Shown: piece after piece, positions 1 to 5,207 of the stretch | Numbering within the stretch: the first letter of the stretch is position 1 | Layout of the letters: each line of letters begins with the position of its first letter | Assembly (NCBI GenBank): GCA_045106435.1 | Contig: JBGCEN010000313.1 | Coordinates: 1-6,784 of the forward strand | Source: JBCCIM01 sp045106435 | GTDB lineage: Bacteria; Bacteroidota; Rhodothermia; Rhodothermales; JAHQVL01 | Length of the DNA: 6,784 bases | Direction: 5' to 3' | Position numbers and translations under genes: made by a program | The notes under the pieces: model-generated | Databases searched by the model: none | What the model was told of the DNA's origin: nothing | What the model saw: the letters and a program-made list of their open reading frames with translations, nothing else

Positions 1-64
1 CGCTTTTATCCCCAATCGCGCATTCCATACCCAGGGCCTGCTTGTGTCACGTCATCTTTTTGTT

Positions 65-367
65 TTACTGCCCCAAGACCCTGGCTAAACGCTTCGATAA
101 AAGCCCCCGCACAACGCCACGCATTTGATGGGATATCCCCGCGCACTTCTTTGCTGATTTGCCTAGGTCTAAGGCGAGACCTGTTAATTGTTTATAATCA
201 GCACTATTTAAATGCAATTGCCCTGCCAGCAAACCTTCTCACCTATAGTTTTCGGCAAAAATACGGTATATTGCCCAGGCGCAATATTGGCCCGGCGCGA
301 TTTTAAATTCTGCGTTCAACTCATAATCCAGATTGTTGATTTTGCGGGTTTGACCGTTTGAGCCGTT
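65..367 (-). pseudogene. Possible decayed coding remnant, family unknown
   Basis: The minus strand carries a protein-like frame from about 367 down to a TAA at 65-67, broken by one in-frame TGA at 239-241. The upstream part (about 42 codons) includes the stretch LNAEFKIAPGQYCAWAIYR. The downstream part (57 codons) includes GQLHLNSADYKQLTGLALDL. Both halves share one phase, so a single point mutation could explain the break. An in-frame TAA at 368-370 and the lack of an ATG mean that the 5' end is also missing. A second minus frame, ending with a TAA at 6-8, becomes protein-like from about 190 downward and includes RGDIPSNAWRCAGAFIEAF, so a frameshift near 150-180 is another possibility. I do not recognise the family. 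A chance open frame cannot be excluded, and a plus-strand frame (1-306) is also open over the same DNA. Confidence 0.33.
268..287. repeat. 7-bp perfect dyad upstream of the AraC-type gene
   Basis: ATATTGC (268-274) and GCAATAT (281-287) form a perfect inverted repeat around a 6-nt spacer, about 95-115 nt before the regulator's start codon. The size and position would suit an operator for a dimeric DNA-binding protein. The same bases also lie in the possible decayed minus-strand gene, so the symmetry may be accidental. No clear -35/-10 or Bacteroidota-type -33/-7 promoter pair could be fixed beside it. Confidence 0.25.
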
Positions 368-381
368 TTATCTAGCTGTAT

Positions 382-1515
382 ATGAGTGGTTGGCTGTTAT
401 TATACCTCATTATTTTGTCTGTAGGAGCGGTGCAAGGCTTCGTCATGGGCGTACTCTTGCTGGCAAAATCTAACACGAGATTTTACGGAAACCGGTTTCT
501 GGCAGCCCTGCTTTTCTTCTTTGTTTACCGCCTGGTAGCAGAAATTCTTGGTGTCCTTGGCTATATCTCTGTTGATAGCATCTCGTACCACTTCTTTGTC
601 GAGTTCAACTGGCTCTATGGTGGCTTGTTATTCTTTTATGTGGTCTGCTATCTGAACCCTTCCAGGCGTTTGCTTAAGCGAGATGCTGTACACTTGATAC
701 CGCCGGCGCTTGAGTTTGTCATAAGCAATTTTGTTAAAACACAGAATTTCTATTGGGATGGGACGACAGAAAGCTTGAGTTGGCTAGGCGCGCAAGCCTA
801 TGTTTTGTGGAATCATACGCCGTTTCAAATCCTGGTTTTTGGCGGATTGATTCTTTACTACGGCTGGCAAGCTAAAGATTATGTGCAGATTGTTAGTGAT
901 GCGGATGATGCAAAAACGAAGGATAAGGCAACCCCCAAACACACATGGCTCCGCCGGCTTTTGTGGGCCTATTTACTGTTTGCGTTAGGGGTTATCGTTT
1001 GCAGTTGTATCGACTACTGGTTCTTTAACTTTGCCTTTCAGCCCTTTTATATCTATCCGCTGTACGTGGGCATTGCCCTACTGACCTATTCGGTAGGATT
1101 ACTCGGTTTTTTACATCGCAACGACCCCGTTAAGCGTAGCTCACGCATCGATATAGATGGGCTTATTGATATTGATGAAAAAGTAGCCGTGTTGAAAGAG
1201 GTAATGCAGACACAGCAACTGTTCAAAAATCCACGACTCAGTCTGGATGATTTGGCAGATGCGATTGAGGTAAAACCCTATGTACTGACGCAGTTATTGA
1301 ATACTTCAGTGGGGAAAAACTTCAATGACTATGTCAACGAGTTTAGGGTGGAAGAAGTGGTTCGGCTCATGAAGGATGCCTCCTTTGATCACTATACACT
1401 CACGGCCATCGGGTTTGAGGCCGGGTTTAATTCGAAGGCTACGTTCAACAGAATTTTTAGAAAGGTTACTGGTAAAACACCGGGCGAGGTTAAGGCAGAA
1501 GGTAATGGGCCTTGA
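382..1515 (+). CDS. AraC-family transcriptional regulator with 7TM sensor domain
   Basis: This 377-residue protein has two parts. Residues 1 to about 245 contain about seven hydrophobic segments (near 3-27, 38-60, 72-90, 103-115, 145-162, 190-212 and 222-245), an integral membrane domain. Residues about 270-377 are an AraC/XylS DNA-binding domain. Its first helix-turn-helix starts near L286 (LSLDDLADAIEV). Its second, from L340, carries the family signature as GFEAGFNSKATFNRIF followed by TGKTPGE. Such membrane-bound AraC proteins are common in Bacteroidota, where they are thought to sense an envelope or extracellular signal; the ligand is unknown here. The start is the first ATG after an in-frame TAG at 373-375. 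No good Shine-Dalgarno precedes it. A hairpin 20 nt after the stop suggests a monocistronic unit. Control of the downstream lipoprotein and sulfatase is plausible from proximity only. The domain assignment is confident. Confidence 0.93.
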   Translation: MSGWLLLYLIILSVGAVQGFVMGVLLLAKSNTRFYGNRFLAALLFFFVYRLVAEILGVLGYISVDSISYHFFVEFNWLYGGLLFFYVVCYLNPSRRLLKRDAVHLIPPALEFVISNFVKTQNFYWDGTTESLSWLGAQAYVLWNHTPFQILVFGGLILYYGWQAKDYVQIVSDADDAKTKDKATPKHTWLRRLLWAYLLFALGVIVCSCIDYWFFNFAFQPFYIYPLYVGIALLTYSVGLLGFLHRNDPVKRSSRIDIDGLIDIDEKVAVLKEVMQTQQLFKNPRLSLDDLADAIEVKPYVLTQLLNTSVGKNFNDYVNEFRVEEVVRLMKDASFDHYTLTAIGFEAGFNSKATFNRIFRKVTGKTPGEVKAEGNGP

Positions 1516-1534
1516 GCGGGTTTTCAGATGGGCT

Positions 1535-1571
1535 GTCACTGATACGCTTTCGCTTAATCAGTGACTTGTTT
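1535..1571 (+). terminator. Hairpin, likely terminator of the AraC-type gene
   Basis: GTCACTGAT (1535-1543) and ATCAGTGAC (1557-1565) are perfect 9-bp complementary arms around a 13-nt loop, starting 20 nt after the regulator's stop codon. The loop can form a small extra CG/CG pairing. The following bases, TTGTTT, make a short and imperfect T-tract, so intrinsic termination is likely but not certain. Confidence 0.6.
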
Positions 1572-1606
1572 CGGGTTTAGGGTTCAATGTTTAGGGGTAT
1601 CGAATG

Positions 1607-1639
1607 GGAAGTAGCCATCTTCGCGTCCTGCTATCTTCC
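1607..1639. repeat. Bulged hairpin in the 1516-1766 intergenic region
   Basis: GGAAGTAGC (1607-1615) pairs with GCTATCTTCC (1630-1639), leaving one bulged T at 1634 and a 14-nt loop. This is a second structure after the regulator's terminator and may be a 5' leader structure for the small gene at 1767, or nothing. Apart from the terminator, this hairpin and an orphan AAAGGAGG at 1673-1680, I see nothing else in these 251 bases and could not define a promoter. Confidence 0.25.
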
Positions 1640-1766
1640 AGGCACAAGGCTCACATCTTTAAATGATACCAGAAAGGAGGTCTCAATTAAATAATTGGGG
1701 CGACGAGGCGCTTAAAGGGCATTATTCTTATCGAAATTACTTGTTTCATCTAATCTGGTAAGAATC

Positions 1767-2174
1767 ATGCGTAATCCTTTTAAGCACTCAAAAAGCTTGT
1801 TTTCCATATTTGTAATCGCGCTGTTGTTAACAACGTTGGGTTTTAATAACACCTACAAAGAAGTCCGCATGTCTACGTTGGAAGGAACGTGGGACATTGA
1901 CCTTCGCCCATCGCCAGATGCGCCACCGTACATCCAGCCTATGGTGATTACCTCTACAAAGCAGAACAAGGTTAAAGGGACATTCTACGGAAGTAATATC
2001 AAGCAAGGACGCATAAATAATAAATGGGGCAAGATTGTATTTGCCTTTGTGACGGAGGATAATAGCGGTGTCTATCACACGTCCGGGCAGTTGGAAGATG
2101 GGCGATTAACCGGCTCAACACATTCGCTGGGACGTGATTTTCTGATGCCGTGGAGAGGGACATTGAGTAAGTAA
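1767..2174 (+). CDS. Small exported protein, beta-rich, function unknown
   Basis: This 135-residue protein begins with a basic stretch (RNPFKHSK) and a hydrophobic run (about residues 11-26), a Sec signal peptide or signal anchor with no lipobox Cys. The mature part opens with LEGTWDIDLRPSPDAPPY, followed by alternating polar and hydrophobic strands with many Gly, including KGTFYGS, GVYHTSGQLEDGRLTGSTHS and a final PWRGTL. The pattern resembles a small periplasmic lipocalin-like or other all-beta barrel, and the length suits a single such domain. No catalytic motif is visible. A second in-frame ATG at 1869 (residue 35) falls just before the conserved-looking region and would give a cytoplasmic form; the upstream ATG is preferred because it supplies the export signal. 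The preceding AAAGGAGG is 86 nt too far upstream to serve this start. The gene appears isolated between two hairpins. I do not recognise a named family. Confidence 0.78.
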   Translation: MRNPFKHSKSLFSIFVIALLLTTLGFNNTYKEVRMSTLEGTWDIDLRPSPDAPPYIQPMVITSTKQNKVKGTFYGSNIKQGRINNKWGKIVFAFVTEDNSGVYHTSGQLEDGRLTGSTHSLGRDFLMPWRGTLSK

Positions 2175-2212
2175 ATACGTGATTGGTGACGTGAAAGCGT
2201 TTATCTCACTAA

Positions 2213-2260
2213 AAGAGAAGGCAAGACTGGGAGAAGAACCTCCCGCTCTTGCCTTCTCTT
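2213..2260. terminator. Long hairpin after the small exported-protein gene
   Basis: A 14-bp perfect stem (2213-2226 with 2247-2260; core GAGAAGGCAAG against CTTGCCTTCTC) continues, after a C/C mismatch and a G-T pair, into a 5-bp stem GGGAG/CTCCC (2229-2233 with 2240-2244) closed by a 6-nt loop. It starts 39 nt after the stop codon. The downstream tract TGTATATTCTCT is only partly T-rich. On the other strand the stem is followed by CTTTTAG. It most likely ends transcription of the small gene and insulates the large lipoprotein gene. Confidence 0.7.
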
Positions 2261-2364
2261 GTATATTCTCTCGCACTTTACGCCCCTTTTTTCTAGGTTA
2301 ATTGCACCTACAGGAATTATTCTGTTGAGACTTTCATTGAGCCCCAACCAGTGTTGTTCGTAAG

Positions 2365-4830
2365 ATGCGTGTAAAACCGTTTGTGCAAAAAATTGCTGCT
2401 TGTTTCCTGCTCATCTTATTGGCTTCAAGCTGCTTCGGTGATGAGGAGCCGGCCCTCCTGCAAATAAGCGGTATTTACCCGCATCTGGCTGCGTTTAATC
2501 AGCCGGCGGATGAGGACGCGCGGGCCAATCATAAAGAAGCAGGTATTGGTGCGGTGGTCCCCTGGGCCGGCAAGCTTTGGTATATCACCTATCCGCCCCA
2601 CATGAGGCAGGGGAGCAACGATAAACTGCATGAGATAGATAAAGACTTGCAGCTTACCATCAGGGAAGAAAGTGTCGGAGGAACGCATGCCAACCGATTT
2701 ATTCACCGGCCGTCTAATCAGCTCATTATCGGCCCTTATTTCATTGATGTTGATGGAAATGTACGCGCGGTTGATGTAGAACAGCTTGTTGGGAGAATGA
2801 CAGCTACGGCCGAACATCTCACCGATCCTGAAAACAAGGTGTTGTTTTATGATATGGAGGGGCGTGTCTATGAGGTGGATGTACACACGCTGGATGTAAA
2901 TCTGCTATACGAAAAACCTGTACCCGGTTGGCATGGCAAAGGGGCCTATACTGGCCAGGGGCACTTTATTGTTGCAAACAACGGAGAACATATCTCCTCT
3001 TCTGTGGGCTATGAAAATCTAGTGGTCGGTGGGCCGGCTAAAAACATAGAAGAGGCCGGCGTCTTGGCTGAGTGGGATGGAGAAGATTGGCGAATTATCG
3101 AACGGAAGAAATTTACTGATGTCACAGGTCCTGGTGGACTAAATGGCAGTCCGGGTAAAAACGCGCCGATTTGGACGATGGGATGGGACAAACAGTCGGT
3201 ACTGCTCAAAGTGCGGGATACAGGACGATGGTCGACCTATCGATTGCCCAAGGGCAGCCACACATTTGACCCCCGGCACGGATGGTATACTGAATGGCCC
3301 CGTATCCGACAGATTGGAGGAGGACGGTATATGATGGTCATGCATGGTAGTATGTTCAACTTTCCCTCAACGTTTTCAAGCGAAAACACAGCCGGCATTC
3401 AACCCATCGCTACGCATCTGAGATATATTCCAGATTTCACGTATTGGAACGGCAGGGTTGTGCTTGCTGCAGATGATGCCTCTTTTTTACAAAATCCAAT
3501 GGTGGGCCAGGCGCAGTCTAATTTATGGTTTGGTAGCCATCGCACGCTTAACTCATTTGGTCCTAAACATGGATGGGGAGGCCCCTGGGTACAGGATGCC
3601 GTGGTTGCCGGCCAACCTTCTGATCCGTTTCTGGTCCGCGGTTACCAAAACCGTGTAGTACATCTGTCTCATGAAAGTGAGCAGGCGGTTACTTTCACGT
3701 TGGAGGTTGATGTATTGGGTGATGGCATATGGACTGTTTTGGACACTGTACAGGTTGCTGCCCGAGGGTATACGTATAAAATCTTGTCAGAGGATTTGGA
3801 GGCAGAGTGGATACGATTAAAAGTAGACCAATCGGCGACGGTTACAGCATACTTTCATTTCACTGGGCCCCGGTGGACCGTAACAGGAGAAACGTTTTTG
3901 TTTGATGGACTTGCTTCGGCAGGGGCAAAGGATGGATTGTATACGCCGGCGATCATGAGGCCGGCAGGGCATAACCGAAGTTTGCAACTCGTCACATTAG
4001 ATACATCGTCCGATTATTATGAAGTATCTCTGTCCGATGATGCTTTTAGTCTCAGCTTTGACAAGCTTACTTCAACGCATAGAGATGAAGTTCTTGATTT
4101 GGCAGGTCTGCCTGAGAAACCAATCTTTGAGGTTGATACAACATCTGTGATTGTATTCGGGCAAAACGGCGAGCGATTCAGGTTGCCGAAAGGTGACAAC
4201 GCTTTTGATCGCCCGATGTCTTTTGGGTGGCCACGTAGCCTGCGTGAGGCCGTTTCAGAGCGTTTTCTGGCAAATATTCATGGCACCTTTTACGAAATAC
4301 CGCGCGTGCTTGGCACGGGCGCGCACTACCCTGATTATCAGAAAATCAAACCAGTTAGCAGCCATAATAAGATCATTGCAGATTTCTGTACCTGGCGGGG
4401 CCTCTTTGTGATGTCGGGTGTACTGCATGATGCAACAGAAGACGGGCAAGTATTCAAAGACGTAAACGCCGGCAATAAAGGCACAGGTTTATGGTTTGGG
4501 ATGATAGATGACCTGTGGAAGTTAGGCAGTCCTACAGGTTCAGGCGGACCCTGGTTTGAAAGCAACGTATTAGCAGGTGAAACCTCAGATCCATTTTTGA
4601 TGACGGGCTTCAACGAAAAGTCAGTGACCTTAAGTCATAACAGCCCCGAATCGGTCTCGTTTACAATTGAAGTGGCCATCAATCATTTTGAATGGAAAAC
4701 CTATGCTACGTTGGAGGTGCCGGCAGGTGAATCGCTTACGCATGAATTTCCGGAAGGCTATCAGGCACACTGGGCACGGTTAACAACAAATGCCGCGACC
4801 CAGGCGTCGGCTACTTTTACCTATAAATAG
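2365..4830 (+). CDS. Large surface lipoprotein, propeller-like with duplicated C-terminal module
   Basis: This 821-residue protein starts with a type II signal peptide: basic N-terminus, hydrophobic 10-20, then LLASSC with the lipidated Cys at 23. The next residues, FGDEEP, are acidic, resembling the export signal that sends Bacteroidota lipoproteins to the cell surface. Residues about 30-290 hold repeated W/Y/G-rich strands (for example GKLWYITYPP, KVLFYDMEGRVYEVDV), suggesting a beta-propeller. Residues about 294-499 and 607-821 are two copies of one module: LPKG...F (294 and 607), DF..W.G (357 and 673), LWFG (387 and 709), GGPW, then SDPFL..G (419 and 741), LSH, E.W..L..V.A.G, ending in A..F.. 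strands. I do not recognise a characterised family. A carbohydrate-binding or beta-propeller lyase role on a sulfated glycan is conceivable given the sulfatase next door, but no catalytic residues can be assigned. The start is the only ATG giving the signal peptide. A hairpin upstream suggests its own promoter, not identified. Confidence 0.85.
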   Translation: MRVKPFVQKIAACFLLILLASSCFGDEEPALLQISGIYPHLAAFNQPADEDARANHKEAGIGAVVPWAGKLWYITYPPHMRQGSNDKLHEIDKDLQLTIREESVGGTHANRFIHRPSNQLIIGPYFIDVDGNVRAVDVEQLVGRMTATAEHLTDPENKVLFYDMEGRVYEVDVHTLDVNLLYEKPVPGWHGKGAYTGQGHFIVANNGEHISSSVGYENLVVGGPAKNIEEAGVLAEWDGEDWRIIERKKFTDVTGPGGLNGSPGKNAPIWTMGWDKQSVLLKVRDTGRWSTYRLPKGSHTFDPRHGWYTEWPRIRQIGGGRYMMVMHGSMFNFPSTFSSENTAGIQPIATHLRYIPDFTYWNGRVVLAADDASFLQNPMVGQAQSNLWFGSHRTLNSFGPKHGWGGPWVQDAVVAGQPSDPFLVRGYQNRVVHLSHESEQAVTFTLEVDVLGDGIWTVLDTVQVAARGYTYKILSEDLEAEWIRLKVDQSATVTAYFHFTGPRWTVTGETFLFDGLASAGAKDGLYTPAIMRPAGHNRSLQLVTLDTSSDYYEVSLSDDAFSLSFDKLTSTHRDEVLDLAGLPEKPIFEVDTTSVIVFGQNGERFRLPKGDNAFDRPMSFGWPRSLREAVSERFLANIHGTFYEIPRVLGTGAHYPDYQKIKPVSSHNKIIADFCTWRGLFVMSGVLHDATEDGQVFKDVNAGNKGTGLWFGMIDDLWKLGSPTGSGGPWFESNVLAGETSDPFLMTGFNEKSVTLSHNSPESVSFTIEVAINHFEWKTYATLEVPAGESLTHEFPEGYQAHWARLTTNAATQASATFTYK
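3244..3861 (+). repeat. Protein module copy A (residues ~294-499 of the large lipoprotein)
   Basis: First copy of the internal duplication. Landmarks are LPKG at 294, HGSMFNFP, IPDFTYWNG at 355, LWFG at 387, GWGGPWVQDAVVAGQPSDPF ending near 422, VHLSHES, and a terminal strand ATVTAYFHF. The copies are similar at protein level only; I see no long identical DNA, so the duplication is old. The outer boundaries are approximate. Confidence 0.75.
4183..4827 (+). repeat. Protein module copy B (residues ~607-821 of the large lipoprotein)
   Basis: Second copy, forming the C-terminus. Landmarks are LPKG at 607, HGTFYEIP, IADFCTWRG at 671, LWFG at 709, GGPWFESNVLAGETSDPF ending near 744, VTLSHNS, VPAGESLTHEFPEGYQAHWA and a terminal ASATFTY strand. 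Landmarks are offset from copy A by 313-322 residues, showing small insertions between LPKG and LWFG. The VPAG..L.HEFP.G..A.W stretch is better preserved here than in copy A. Confidence 0.75.
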
Positions 4831-4987
4831 CAGTAATGGTGGCCAGTAGTCAGATATCGGTTGTCAGGATTTACTTATTGCATTCCTGCAAACCAACGAT
4901 TGTCAACTCAAGCCAAAGTCTTCATATTACACCACACACTGCGAATCAAGAGTTGAAATGTTTGAAATCTCGCAAAACATCCAATCT

Positions 4988-5085
4988 TGTCACCCCGACG
5001 AAAGGAGGGATCTTTCTAAAATGAAAGTTTCTGATCAATCGCATCGTTTATCTTCGAGAAGATCTCTCCTTTCGTCGGGATGACA
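4988..5085. repeat. Large palindromic intergenic element (REP/MITE-like)
   Basis: Two 28-nt arms (4988-5015 and 5058-5085) are reverse complements except for one mismatch (C4993/A5080) and two G-T pairs. They enclose a 42-nt loop that itself contains a CTTTC/GAAAG mini-hairpin (5012-5016 with 5023-5027). The core of the left arm reads CCCGACGAAAGGAGGGATCT, and the right arm carries its complement. Sequences of this style, GTCAYCCCGACGAARGGAGG, recur in my memory as dispersed intergenic repeats in Bacteroidota-type genomes, which fits a REP or a MITE-like element moved by a transposase supplied elsewhere. It sits 157 nt after the large lipoprotein gene and 122 nt before the sulfatase, and could also act as a terminator or RNA stabiliser. 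I see no obvious target-site duplication. The rest of 4831-5207 holds nothing else I can support; a sulfatase promoter presumably lies in 5086-5207. Confidence 0.8.
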
Positions 5086-5207
5086 TACTGGATACTGCTT
5101 GCCAAGACATAAGAACTTCTTTTTCTATCCTTAATTCGCATACACAACATGGGTAAAATTACTACTTTATCTCCAATCTGTGTCAAATGATTAATTGAAA
5201 GTGCCTC

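Noticed and set aside
1..306. Plus-strand open frame running in from the left edge to a TAA at 304-306 (101 codons).
   Set aside because: Its translation is rich in Pro, Arg, Ser and Leu and looks like the antisense of the more protein-like minus frames. Without left-flanking sequence it cannot be supported as the end of a gene.
350..378. TTGACC at 350-355 as a possible -35 box for the regulator.
   Set aside because: The matching -10 position (373-378, TAGCTG) is poor and would place the transcription start at or after the start codon.
1576..1596. Two TTTAGGG copies 14 nt apart, resembling a telomere-type motif.
   Set aside because: Only two short copies, easily expected by chance in a bacterial intergenic region.
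4958..4980. ATGTTT / AAACAT inverted repeat with an 11-nt spacer before the palindromic element.
   Set aside because: Six base pairs of A+T-rich symmetry in an A+T-rich stretch; not distinguishable from chance.
4836..5024. 62-codon plus-strand open frame after the large lipoprotein gene.
   Set aside because: It has no recognisable domain, no ribosome-binding site, and its last part (VTPTKGGIF) is just a translation of the left arm of the palindromic element.
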